Of a stretch of DNA of 54,397 nt, positions 1 through 8,998 are shown one piece after another; position 1 is the stretch's first letter; each line of letters begins with the position of its first letter. The stretch is from Lentimicrobiaceae bacterium (GTDB lineage Bacteria; Bacteroidota; Bacteroidia; Bacteroidales; F082). The notes beneath the pieces are model-generated. The model was not told the DNA's origin, did not search any database, and was given only the letters and a program-made list of their open reading frames with translations. The translations under genes were made by a program, and so were the position numbers. The DNA lies in contig JABJIE010000002.1 of the NCBI GenBank assembly GCA_018661505.1, forward strand, positions 1-54,397, in the 5' to 3' direction.

Positions 1-65
1 ATATTAAATGGTAAAGGAAAAATACCTTTATGTTATACTAATTTAATTTTCCGTAATAACTATTT

Positions 66-108
66 AAAAACCGGTAAGAATCACCCAAAGGCTTTGTCGG
101 TTTTTTTT
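66..108 (+). terminator. Probable intrinsic terminator of an upstream gene
   Basis: An A-rich arm AAAAACCG (66-73) can pair with CGGTTTTT (98-105), followed by more T. The loop is about 24 nt and holds a small CAAAG/CTTTG dyad. It probably ends a transcript entering from left of the window; the first 65 bases hold nothing I can assign. Confidence 0.5.
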
Positions 109-146
109 ATACATTTACATTATATAGATGAACTAATTTTATAGAT

Positions 147-1088
147 ATGCAGAAAACACTTACTCTTTTAATAATTATTCTTACTAGTTCTATTATTTAT
201 TCTCAGCAACAAATGAATAACCCTGGTTTTGAAGAATGGGAAGAAATTGGTTTTGGACCTGATATAATTGAACCTATCCACTGGAGCTCAATTAAATCAT
301 CAGATGACCCAATATTAAATGGGATGGCACCAGTGGTGTTAGAGAGAAGCGAAGACGCGCACTCGGGTAATTATTCCATAAAACTAACAAATATTGCAAC
401 CTTGGGTATTGTTGCCACAGGAACCACTTCAAACGGAAGGTTTCATCCTAATTTGAACCCTGATTTAGCATATGTTTATACTGATATAGAAGATGATAGA
501 TGGCACACTGCAATTACTGATAAACCAGATAGTTTAACTGGTTGGTATAAGTGTAACCCCGAAGTTAATGATTTTGCAACAGTGAAATTTATATTACACA
601 AAGGTGCAGATTCAATACCAAGTAATGAAATGAATCATATTGCAATTGCCTACATCGAATTACCTTCGAATAATATTGATGTATGGACTAGGTTCTCAAC
701 TCCTTTTGTCTATTCATCTGATGATAACCCCCAATATATTCTTAGTGTAATCACATCTGGTAATGGAACTGAAGCCATATCAGGAAGCACTGCTCATTTT
801 GATGACATTGAATTAATATACAACGGAAGCTCAGTTGATGAACTTACCATAAACAAGCTGGATGTTTATCAGGAATATAATAATTTGATAATTGGGTTTC
901 CAGCTAATGTTAGTAATGAACTAGATCTGGAAATAAGAAACATAAGTGGTCAAAAATTAATTTCAACCTCAATTAACAGATCATCATCAAACAATATTGA
1001 CGTTGGTAGCTTAAAATCTGGCCTATACATAGTAAGTGCTGTAAATGAACAAAACATGTACCTGAGCAAGGTTATGATAGTAAAATAA
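147..1088 (+). CDS. Secreted protein with T9SS type A sorting domain, PCMD/carbohydrate-binding-like
   Basis: A 313-residue protein with an N-terminal signal peptide (hydrophobic LTLLIIILTSSIIYSQ, cleavage probably after about residue 19). The middle part opens with NPGFEEWE and has a β-rich lectin/jelly-roll look seen in Bacteroidota PCMD or carbohydrate-binding-like proteins; this family call is tentative. The last ~75 residues match the type A T9SS C-terminal signal pattern: a β-rich domain with ISGQKL, then LKSGLYIV and a basic end (SKVMIVK). That implies export by the T9SS encoded at 23-35 kb and attachment to, or release from, the cell surface. The TonB-dependent receptor gene starts 22 bp after its stop, so the two are probably co-transcribed and may handle the same ligand. 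Confidence 0.75.
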   Translation: MQKTLTLLIIILTSSIIYSQQQMNNPGFEEWEEIGFGPDIIEPIHWSSIKSSDDPILNGMAPVVLERSEDAHSGNYSIKLTNIATLGIVATGTTSNGRFHPNLNPDLAYVYTDIEDDRWHTAITDKPDSLTGWYKCNPEVNDFATVKFILHKGADSIPSNEMNHIAIAYIELPSNNIDVWTRFSTPFVYSSDDNPQYILSVITSGNGTEAISGSTAHFDDIELIYNGSSVDELTINKLDVYQEYNNLIIGFPANVSNELDLEIRNISGQKLISTSINRSSSNNIDVGSLKSGLYIVSAVNEQNMYLSKVMIVK

Positions 1089-1110
1089 ACTTAATCTCCA
1101 GGAATATTAT

Positions 1111-3537
1111 ATGAGGTTATTGTATCTCACATCCCTAAAAGTAATCATTATTTTGGCTGTTATGGTTATGTCAGTTAGTCTAATTGGACAAACTAATGGG
1201 ACTCTTTCCGGAAGAGTTACAGACAAGGTAACATCAGAATCACTTATTGGAGTAAATATCTTTCACAAGAAAGATATGACCATTGGCACAGTTACTGATT
1301 TCAACGGTTATTACTCATTATCTCTAGCACCAGGTACATATACCTTTACAGTGTCGTACACAGGTATGAAATCGCAATCCTTTGAAATTAAAATAAATGA
1401 CAGCCAAAACATAATTCATAATATTCAGCTTGAACCATTTAGTACAGAATTTGATGAAATTATAATTCGAGCTGGTAAGTTTGATAAGGCAGTTGAAAAC
1501 CAAACAGTGTCCATAGAAATAATGAGCCCAAGACTCATTGATGCAAGAAATACAGAATCCGTTGAAACCATATTGGATATGGTACCCGGGCTTAACATTT
1601 TGGATGAAGAGCCCCAGATAAGAGGCGGCAGTGGATTTACATTTGGCGTTGGTAGCAAAGTTGCTGTATTCATAGATAACCTGCCAGTTACAGCTGGAGA
1701 TGCTGGAAAAACTAACTGGTCATTAATACCAGTGGAAAATATAAAACAAATTGAGGTTGTAAAAGGTGCAGCTTCAGTATTATCAGGGGCATCGGCATTA
1801 AGTGGTGCCATTTACATAAGGACTAACTATCCAGGAGTGCAGCCACAAACAAAGATCAAAATGTATGCGGGGTTTTATACAACACCAGAACCACCGTCGA
1901 CAAAATGGTGGAATGGTGTAAATTACACATCTGGCGCAAGCTTTTTGCACTCTCAACAACTTAATAATGGTCAAACAGATCTAGTTCTTGGAGGTTTGTT
2001 TTCTGCATCTGAGAGTTACCTTGGCGCACCGGTACCAGGGCCTTATGTGGTTGATTCCAATGATATTTCTGATGCAGATATGGCAAACCGAAAGGCCAGA
2101 ATAAACTTTAACCTAAGACATCGTTCAAAAAAACATACCGGTTTGGATTTTGGTATTAACGGAAATATTATGTACAATAAATCAAGTACTGTATTTGCAT
2201 GGCTTGACGATACAGCAAATTTTTATCGTGCATATCCTGGTGCAGTCCTCCTATCCAACAATACAACATTTTATGTAGACCCATTCATAAATTTCTATTC
2301 GGACATGGGCTTCAAACATGAATTCTCAAATAGAATCATGTATTCAAATAACAATGCAAATAATAATCAAAGTACAAAATCCTTATTTATTTATAATAAC
2401 TATCAATTTTCAAAGAGTTTTAAAAATTTAGGAAACCTTGATTTTATTGTTGGAGCTACCAGTCAATATACATATTCTCATGCAAACTTATATGAGGCGT
2501 CAGGGTCACCTAATAATTATTTATGGAATACATCTGTTTACATGGAGATTGAAAAAAAAATTGGGAATATCCTAAATTTTTCTGCAGGCGTTAGATTAGA
2601 AAATTATTGGATAAATGATTCAATTAAAGATAGTAAACCTATTTTTAGGTTGGGTAGCTCTCTAAAACTTGGTCAAGAAACATATCTTCGTGCATCCGTT
2701 GGCCAAGGATACAGGTTTCCAACTATCACCGAAAGGTATATCAAGACAACAGTTGGGTCCTTTGGTGTTTTTGACAATCCTGATTTAATTCCCGAAACAA
2801 GTTGGAATTCAGAAATAGGAATTAAACAAGGATTTAAGTTTTCAAATTTTTACGGCTATTTAGATGTTGCATTGTTTTATCAAGAATACAATAATACAAT
2901 AGAGTATTTATTTGGTTTTTGGGACTCTACTTACACTTTTGCATTGGCAGGATTTAAATTCGTAAACACAGGGAGATCAAAAGTTACTGGCATTGACGTA
3001 TCACTTAACGGACAAATAAAAACATCCAAGAAAATAATGATAAATACTATCTTTGGATACACCTATATAATGCCCGTTACATTAGATCCTTATTATGTAT
3101 TTACGCAGGATTATAACCCCGGGGGAGGAAAAGATTTTTCCTATGAAACAACAAGTGTAAATCCTAGTAAGGATATATTGAAATATAGGTTCTTACATAC
3201 CATAAAGTTAGATTTTGAAGTAAATTACAAGAGGTTCACAGCTGGCATGAGCATGAAATATTTTAGTAAAATAGAAAATCTTGACAAGGCAATATTCGAT
3301 TTTGAAGATGCTACAATAGCATCTGGAGGAACAACACAACCAATTTTATACAGAAAATACTATGAGAATCATAACAATGGTAACATTATTTTAGATGCTA
3401 GAATAAGCTATGATATAGGAATCAGACATAGAATAGCAGTAATATCAACTAACCTTGCCAATAGAATGTATTCACTGCGTCCATTGAAGGCAGAACCGAT
3501 GAGAAATATAACACTTCAGTATATTCTAAACCTATGA
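1111..3537 (+). CDS. TonB-dependent outer-membrane receptor with carboxypeptidase-regulatory-like N-terminal domain
   Basis: An 808-residue outer-membrane transporter. Order of parts: signal peptide (about residues 1-26, ending SLIGQ), a carboxypeptidase-regulatory-like β-sandwich (about 29-110, with GTLSGRVTDKVT and IGTVTDFNGYYSL), a plug domain (about 130-240, with ETILDMVPGLNI, QIRGGSGFTFG and IEVVKGAASVLSG), then a β-barrel of about 560 residues ending in LQYILNL. It should import a ligand using TonB/ExbBD energy. It is not clearly SusC-like: no SusD gene follows, and the partner gene upstream is a T9SS cargo protein. The substrate cannot be told from the sequence; siderophore, vitamin and metal-chelate receptors share this architecture. 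Confidence 0.9.
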   Translation: MRLLYLTSLKVIIILAVMVMSVSLIGQTNGTLSGRVTDKVTSESLIGVNIFHKKDMTIGTVTDFNGYYSLSLAPGTYTFTVSYTGMKSQSFEIKINDSQNIIHNIQLEPFSTEFDEIIIRAGKFDKAVENQTVSIEIMSPRLIDARNTESVETILDMVPGLNILDEEPQIRGGSGFTFGVGSKVAVFIDNLPVTAGDAGKTNWSLIPVENIKQIEVVKGAASVLSGASALSGAIYIRTNYPGVQPQTKIKMYAGFYTTPEPPSTKWWNGVNYTSGASFLHSQQLNNGQTDLVLGGLFSASESYLGAPVPGPYVVDSNDISDADMANRKARINFNLRHRSKKHTGLDFGINGNIMYNKSSTVFAWLDDTANFYRAYPGAVLLSNNTTFYVDPFINFYSDMGFKHEFSNRIMYSNNNANNNQSTKSLFIYNNYQFSKSFKNLGNLDFIVGATSQYTYSHANLYEASGSPNNYLWNTSVYMEIEKKIGNILNFSAGVRLENYWINDSIKDSKPIFRLGSSLKLGQETYLRASVGQGYRFPTITERYIKTTVGSFGVFDNPDLIPETSWNSEIGIKQGFKFSNFYGYLDVALFYQEYNNTIEYLFGFWDSTYTFALAGFKFVNTGRSKVTGIDVSLNGQIKTSKKIMINTIFGYTYIMPVTLDPYYVFTQDYNPGGGKDFSYETTSVNPSKDILKYRFLHTIKLDFEVNYKRFTAGMSMKYFSKIENLDKAIFDFEDATIASGGTTQPILYRKYYENHNNGNIILDARISYDIGIRHRIAVISTNLANRMYSLRPLKAEPMRNITLQYILNL

Positions 3538-3560
3538 TTTTTATGCGATAAAAATTTGAA

Positions 3561-3608
3561 TTGGCGATTGCCAATGAATTACTGCAATATCATATTTTCA
3601 TATATTTG
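3561..3608 (+). promoter_or_regulatory. Candidate promoter/operator of the homogentisate operon
   Basis: A -7-type box TATATTTG (3601-3608) fits the Bacteroidota consensus TAnnTTTG and lies 29 bp before the hmgA start. A perfect 5-bp dyad TTGGC-GATT-GCCAA (3561-3574) sits just upstream, where a regulator could bind. I see no good -33 TTTG at normal spacing, so the assignment is moderate. Confidence 0.4.
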
Positions 3609-3637
3609 CACAAAGTTTTAATTAAATCTAAATTAAA

Positions 3638-4795
3638 ATGCCTCACTATCAAATTCGCGGTAAGATTCCAGATAAAAGACATATTACTTTCAAAAAACCT
3701 GATGGCTCTCTATATGCAGAAGAATTAGTTTCCGCAGAAGGATTTTCTGATGTTTATTCAATAGTCTATCACAACTATCCACCAACAAAGGTTCTTAGTA
3801 TTGACAAACCTTTGGATGTCACTCCTAACATAGAGATTGATAGAAATCTTCAAAATAGAGCATTAAAAGGTTTTAAATCAGAGCCAAAAGATGATTATTT
3901 AGAAAGTCGAAATATTGTTCTTACAAACGACGACATCAATATTATTCTTGCAGCTCCAAAAAAATCCATGACAGACTATTTCTTTAAAAATGCTCAGTCT
4001 GATGAAATGGTATTTATACATAAAGGAGGTGGCAAACTGCTAAGTGTTTATGGTGAGCTTAGTTTTAAAGAGGGTGACCATGTTGTAATACCAAGGGGTA
4101 CCATTTACCAGTTTAGGTTTAATGATTCGGATAACCGTCTTTTTATAGTGGAATCAAATGAACCATTAAGGTTTCCAAAAAGATACATGAATAAGTATGG
4201 GCAATTACTTGAACATTCACCTTTTCACGAACGAGATATAAAGGCTCCTGAAGCACTTATTACTCATGATGAAGAAGGTGATTTTCTTGTAAAAATAAAG
4301 CGTACCAATATGATATACCCTTATCATTATCAAACACATCCCTTTGATGCCATTGGATGGGATGGGTGTCTTTATCCTTTTACTTTCTCCATTTATGATT
4401 TTGAACCAATAACGGGTAGAATTCATCAACCACCACCAGTACATCAAACTCTTGAAACAAATGCAATGGTAACATGTGCATTCGTTCCAAGGCTATATGA
4501 CTATCACCCACAAGCTATTCCAGCACCATATCACCATAGTAACATTGATTCCGATGAAGTGCTATATTATGTTGATGGAGATTTTATGAGTAGAAATAAC
4601 ATAGAAAAGGGGCAAATAACCCTTCATCCAATGGGTATTCCACATGGACCACATCCAGGAGCAATTGAAAGAAGTATTGGTAAAAAAGAAACTAACGAAT
4701 ATGCTGTTATGGTGGATACCTTTAGACCATTAAAATTAACCAAATCGGCAATGGAAATTGAAGACAAAGACTATTATAAAAGTTGGCTTCATTAA
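3638..4795 (+). CDS. hmgA: Homogentisate 1,2-dioxygenase
   Basis: A 385-residue cupin-type Fe(II) dioxygenase that opens the homogentisate ring to maleylacetoacetate in the cytosol, the central step of tyrosine and phenylalanine degradation. Recognised by PFHERDI, the HPFDAIGWDG block, IHQPPPVHQT, the His-rich APYHHSNIDSDEVLYY segment (His299/His300 and Glu307, in the region of the known iron ligands) and LHPMGIPHGPHPG near the C-terminus. Its length fits the shorter bacterial form of the family. It is the first gene of a four-gene same-strand cluster with hppD, fahA and a flavin reductase-like gene, and carries its own candidate promoter at 3561-3608. A 77-bp gap separates it from hppD. Confidence 0.94.
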   Translation: MPHYQIRGKIPDKRHITFKKPDGSLYAEELVSAEGFSDVYSIVYHNYPPTKVLSIDKPLDVTPNIEIDRNLQNRALKGFKSEPKDDYLESRNIVLTNDDINIILAAPKKSMTDYFFKNAQSDEMVFIHKGGGKLLSVYGELSFKEGDHVVIPRGTIYQFRFNDSDNRLFIVESNEPLRFPKRYMNKYGQLLEHSPFHERDIKAPEALITHDEEGDFLVKIKRTNMIYPYHYQTHPFDAIGWDGCLYPFTFSIYDFEPITGRIHQPPPVHQTLETNAMVTCAFVPRLYDYHPQAIPAPYHHSNIDSDEVLYYVDGDFMSRNNIEKGQITLHPMGIPHGPHPGAIERSIGKKETNEYAVMVDTFRPLKLTKSAMEIEDKDYYKSWLH

Positions 4796-4872
4796 GCAAT
4801 TACAAAAGTGATGCCTTTAGATCTCAGAAATTAGCACCACTATTATTAAACAATACAAACTAACTAAATAAA

Positions 4873-5976
4873 ATGGACAATAATATAAGCAAATGTTTAC
4901 CAATTAATGGTACTGACTACGTAGAGTTTTATGTTGGTAACGCAAAGCAAGCTGCCCACTATTACCAAAGTGCCTTCGGGTTTCAACCTGTTGCATATGC
5001 GGGGTTGGAAACAGGTTTAACCGATAGAGTATCTTATGTTCTTAGACAGAATAAAATCACATTTGTCTTAACAGGGACATTAACACCAGATTCTGAAGTA
5101 GCTAAACACCATATTAAACATGGTGATGGAGTAAAAGTAATAGCACTATGGGTTGATGATGCTCAGAAAGCATTTGAAGAAACTACTGCACGTGGGGCTG
5201 ATGTAGATTTTGAGCCTAAATCATATAGCGATGAAGATGGTGAAGTTGTTCTTGCATCAATAAAAACATATGGTGATACCGTTCATACTTTCGTGGAAAG
5301 GAAGAATTATAATGGTAGTTTTTTACCTGGTTTTATGGAATGGAATCCTAACTACCGACCAACTGAAACCGGTCTTACATATGTTGACCATATTGTTGGA
5401 AACGTTGGCTGGGATGAAATGAATAATACCGTTGACTATTATAAAGATGTTATGGGTTTTGAGCAACTTATATCATTTGATGATAAGGATATTTCTACTG
5501 AATTCACTGCTCTGAGAAGCAAGGTAATGGCAAACGATAATATGCGTATAAAATTTCCCATAAACGAACCTGCAAAAGGATTAAAAAGATCTCAGGTTGA
5601 GGAGTACCTTGATTTTTATGTAGGTGCCGGGCCACAGCATGTTGCCCTTACAACAGATGATATAGTTTCTACAATTGCATCATTGAGAGAAAGAGGGGTT
5701 GATTTTCTGCATGTACCTGATGAATACTATGAAAACATATCTGATCGTGTTGGAAACATAGATGAAGACTTAAAAATTCTAAAGAAACATAACATTCTTA
5801 TCGATAGAGATGATAAGGGGTACTTGCTTCAACTCTTTTCGAAGCCAGTTGAAGACAGACCTACCTTCTTTTTTGAGATTATTCAAAGGAAAGATGCAAT
5901 ATCATTTGGCAAAGGTAATTTCCAAGCATTATTTGAATCAATAGAATTAGAACAGCATAGTAGAGGAACACTTTAA
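4873..5976 (+). CDS. hppD: 4-hydroxyphenylpyruvate dioxygenase
   Basis: A 367-residue enzyme that converts 4-hydroxyphenylpyruvate to homogentisate with O2 and Fe(II). Two vicinal-oxygen-chelate domains are visible (about residues 10-150 and 165-350). The expected 2-His-1-carboxylate iron site is present: His173 in VDHIVGNV, His256 in GPQHVAL and Glu335 in FFEIIQRKD. The N-terminus (NGTDYVEFYVGNAKQA) is typical of the family, supporting the ATG start. It lies between hmgA and fahA (13 bp before fahA), so it supplies the substrate of HmgA. Confidence 0.95.
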   Translation: MDNNISKCLPINGTDYVEFYVGNAKQAAHYYQSAFGFQPVAYAGLETGLTDRVSYVLRQNKITFVLTGTLTPDSEVAKHHIKHGDGVKVIALWVDDAQKAFEETTARGADVDFEPKSYSDEDGEVVLASIKTYGDTVHTFVERKNYNGSFLPGFMEWNPNYRPTETGLTYVDHIVGNVGWDEMNNTVDYYKDVMGFEQLISFDDKDISTEFTALRSKVMANDNMRIKFPINEPAKGLKRSQVEEYLDFYVGAGPQHVALTTDDIVSTIASLRERGVDFLHVPDEYYENISDRVGNIDEDLKILKKHNILIDRDDKGYLLQLFSKPVEDRPTFFFEIIQRKDAISFGKGNFQALFESIELEQHSRGTL

Positions 5977-5989
5977 ATCCACCTTATCA

Positions 5990-7264
5990 ATGATTGCAGC
6001 AAATAACCCATTATTAAAATCATGGATTGATATCCCTGAGAATAGTGACTTTCCAATTCAAAATATTCCATTTGGAATAGGCAAGCCAGAGGGGAAAGAA
6101 CCTCGACCTGTGAGTAGAATTGGAGATACGGTAGTTGATTTAAGCTTAATAGCTGATTACGGATTCTTTGATAACCTTGGCATTGAAAATTATGGGGTAT
6201 TTTACTCTCCAGTACTCAATGACTTTATGGAGCTTGGAAAACCCATGTGGTCAAAAGTTAGAAATAGAATCTCTGAACTTTTTAATGCTGATAATACAGA
6301 CCTAAGAGATAATACTGAAGCAAAAAGGGCATGTTTATATGAGATAAATAACATACAGATGATGTTGCCTGTAGAGATTGGTGATTATACAGATTTTTAT
6401 TCTAGTATAGAGCATGCTACTAATGTGGGAGCTATGTATAGGGATCCAAAAAATGCTTTACTCCCAAATTGGAAACATATTCCTGTGGGCTACCATGGTA
6501 GAAGTTCTTCAATTGTGGTATCTGGAACAAATATCCATAGGCCATACGGACAAACAAAAGCTGATGATGCTTCTGCACCAACTTATGGTCCTTCAAGATT
6601 AATGGATTTTGAACTTGAAACTGCATTTATTACTGGTACTAAAAGTGACCTTGGCGAGGCTATTACAATTGAAAATACCAATGATTATATATTTGGGATG
6701 GTATTGTTCAATGACTTATCTGCACGAGATATTCAAAAATGGGAATATGTCCCACTGGGCCCGTTTCTTGGGAAAAACTTTGGATCGGTTGTTTCTCCGT
6801 GGATCGTAACAATGGAAGCACTACAACCATTTTTAACTGATGGGCCCAAACAAGATCCTCCTGTTTTACCATACCTAAAATTTAAAGGTAAGCATGGTTA
6901 TGACATTAATCTGGAAGTTGCTATTGAAACTCCATCTGGAGTTGAAACAGTAATATGTAGAAGCAACTTCAAGTATATGTATTGGAATATGAATCAACAA
7001 CTTGCGCATCACACTGTTAATGGTTGTAATATTAATATTGGTGATATGTATGGGTCGGGCACCATATCAGGTCCCACACCTGACTCATATGGTTCAATGC
7101 TTGAACTTAGCTGGAAAGGAACAAAGCCAGTTGAATTAAATGATGGTACTGAAAGGAAATTCATTCAGGATAATGATACGGTAATAATGCGTGGGTATTG
7201 CAAAAATGAAGACTATAGGATAGGTTTTGGAGAATGTGTAACTACCATACTTCCAGCAAAATAA
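5990..7264 (+). CDS. fahA: Fumarylacetoacetase
   Basis: A 424-residue hydrolase that splits fumarylacetoacetate into fumarate and acetoacetate, the last step of tyrosine breakdown. The N-terminal SH3-like domain (to about residue 120) is followed by the FAH β-fold. Catalytic and metal-site motifs are visible: DFYSSIEHATNVGAMY (Asp135, His142), ELETAFITG, FNDLSARDIQKWEYVPLG and GKNFGSVVSPWIV. Only 6 bp separate its stop from the next gene. No maleylacetoacetate isomerase gene is present in this cluster. Confidence 0.95.
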   Translation: MIAANNPLLKSWIDIPENSDFPIQNIPFGIGKPEGKEPRPVSRIGDTVVDLSLIADYGFFDNLGIENYGVFYSPVLNDFMELGKPMWSKVRNRISELFNADNTDLRDNTEAKRACLYEINNIQMMLPVEIGDYTDFYSSIEHATNVGAMYRDPKNALLPNWKHIPVGYHGRSSSIVVSGTNIHRPYGQTKADDASAPTYGPSRLMDFELETAFITGTKSDLGEAITIENTNDYIFGMVLFNDLSARDIQKWEYVPLGPFLGKNFGSVVSPWIVTMEALQPFLTDGPKQDPPVLPYLKFKGKHGYDINLEVAIETPSGVETVICRSNFKYMYWNMNQQLAHHTVNGCNINIGDMYGSGTISGPTPDSYGSMLELSWKGTKPVELNDGTERKFIQDNDTVIMRGYCKNEDYRIGFGECVTTILPAK

Positions 7265-7270
7265 AAAATT

Positions 7271-8137
7271 ATGCTTCACATTGACCCATTAGAATACGGA
7301 AATCAAAAACTATTTAAACTACTTCTTGGCGGTATTGCACCCCGGCCGATTGCATTTGCAGCTACAGTAGATAAGGAAGGTAATCATAACCTTGCTCCCT
7401 TTAGTTTTTATAACGCATTTGGTGTAAATCCATCTACTCTCATTTTCTCTCCATCTAGAAGAGGCAGTGACAATACAACAAAGCACACTTTGGAAAATAT
7501 AAGGGAAGTACCAGAGGTTGTTTTAAATGCTGTTACCTACAATATGGTTCACCAGATGAGCTTAAGTAGTACAGAATATCCAAAGGGAGTAGATGAGTTT
7601 AAAAAAGCAGGTTTTACGGCTCTTGAGTCAAAAATGGTATTACCTAGAAGAGTATCTGAATCACCGCTGCAGTTTGAATGTAAAGTAAGGGAGGTAATTG
7701 AGACAAGCGGAAAAGCTAGATCAGGAAACCTAATAATTTGTGAGATTGTTCATATACATATGGATGAATCTATTTTTGATAATCATGGAGTTATTGATCC
7801 TGATAAAATTGATCTGGTGGGTAGATTAGGGGGAGATTATTATGTAAGAACATCAGGGAATGCTAAGTTTATGGTACCCAAGCCAATTTCTCAAATGGGA
7901 ATAGGCATTGATAGTCTTCCTGAAAAAATCAGACTTAGTAAAATACTTACAGGTAATGATTTGGGGCAACTTGGAAACTTAGAAAGCCTACCTACAGAGG
8001 AAAAAATTGATTTTTTCAAGCGCAAACCTGCAATATCACAGATCAAAGGCAACACAGAAGAGTTACATAAGTACGCCCACACACTAATAGAAGAGGGTAG
8101 CATAGAAGACGCTCTTACTATCCTTATGATAGATTAA
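7271..8137 (+). CDS. Flavin reductase (DIM6/NTAB-like) family protein
   Basis: A 288-residue protein whose first ~200 residues match the split-barrel FMN-binding flavin reductase-like family: LLGGIAPRPIAFAATVDKEG, NLAPFSFYNAFGVNPSTLIF and VVLNAVTYNMVHQMS. The C-terminal ~80 residues are an extra region of unknown function. It starts 6 bp after fahA and is the last gene of the homogentisate operon. Family members bind FMN and often reduce flavin with NAD(P)H, but the actual role here is not known; an accessory role in aromatic breakdown is inferred from position only. Confidence 0.85.
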   Translation: MLHIDPLEYGNQKLFKLLLGGIAPRPIAFAATVDKEGNHNLAPFSFYNAFGVNPSTLIFSPSRRGSDNTTKHTLENIREVPEVVLNAVTYNMVHQMSLSSTEYPKGVDEFKKAGFTALESKMVLPRRVSESPLQFECKVREVIETSGKARSGNLIICEIVHIHMDESIFDNHGVIDPDKIDLVGRLGGDYYVRTSGNAKFMVPKPISQMGIGIDSLPEKIRLSKILTGNDLGQLGNLESLPTEEKIDFFKRKPAISQIKGNTEELHKYAHTLIEEGSIEDALTILMID

Positions 8138-8145
8138 AGTTCAAA

Positions 8146-8979
8146 TTATTTTTTTACTACCGTGGTAGCTGATGTACTTACAATGTTAGCAGGTATTTTC
8201 ATCCCTTGTTGTTCTATCTCAATTGTTAAATCAATATCCATTGTTGAATTTACAAGCATTCCTGTGTTTCTATCAACAATAAGCTCACCCCCAGTAGTAC
8301 CATCTAATTTTACTTCGGTTCCATCAACAACATTTCCAGACAGAGTGCCATCCAATGAAATAATAACTTGCTTTTTTGTAATCTTGAGTAGTGTATATTT
8401 CATAAACACCCTCATTTCGCTATCCTTAAGTGGCTTTATATTTCTTTCCCAGGTCTCTCCTACCTTTATATCTCCTTTAGGATAAAGAGCAAAATTACTT
8501 CCAGAAGTTAGATTATTTGTGAGGTCATCAACACCTTTAAGCTCACTAAGGTCAATTTCCACAATATTTCCTTTATTATCCATTCCAAAGTTTATCGACA
8601 CGCCTATTATCTTGTTAAACTGATCAGCAATTTGCGCTCCCATTCCCGTCCAAGTTGATTCATCTTCGGAGTTATAGTTAAGTTCCATTCCAAATATCTG
8701 CTGATTCATACTTACCTTATCAAATTTAAGGTCTTGTGTGATTAATCCATCGGCAATGGATATTACCTGGGTACCCATCTGAAAGGACATTACTTGCTCC
8801 AAAGTCATAGTTTGGCCATTGGCATCAAATGATATATCTTGGTTTAATTCTGTGTTAAATTCATATTTGTCTCCAACATTGAGGTTATAAGTAAGCTCAA
8901 CTGCTTTTTGTGCATTGGCAATGGTAATTGTAAACATTATGACTATTACAATAGTCATTCGAGAAATAATTGATTTCAT
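8146..8979 (-). CDS. Secreted DUF6263-like protein
   Basis: A 277-residue exported protein with a signal peptide ending near ITIANAQ. It looks β-rich, with YNLNVGDKYEFNTELNQ near the start and repeated strands such as GGELIVDRNTGMLVNSTMD, the pattern of DUF6263 proteins of Bacteroidota (family named from memory). Function unknown; probably periplasmic or outer-membrane associated. It converges with the flavin reductase-like gene, with 8 bp between the two stops, and lies 19 bp downstream of dnaB on the same strand. Confidence 0.65.
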   Translation of the reverse strand: MKSIISRMTIVIVIMFTITIANAQKAVELTYNLNVGDKYEFNTELNQDISFDANGQTMTLEQVMSFQMGTQVISIADGLITQDLKFDKVSMNQQIFGMELNYNSEDESTWTGMGAQIADQFNKIIGVSINFGMDNKGNIVEIDLSELKGVDDLTNNLTSGSNFALYPKGDIKVGETWERNIKPLKDSEMRVFMKYTLLKITKKQVIISLDGTLSGNVVDGTEVKLDGTTGGELIVDRNTGMLVNSTMDIDLTIEIEQQGMKIPANIVSTSATTVVKK

Positions 8980-8998
8980 ATATAAAAGCTATTTAAAT

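Noticed and set aside
1425-1811. 128-codon ORF antisense to the TonB receptor plug
   Set aside because: The plug domain on the plus strand is certain, and the antisense product has no recognisable feature.
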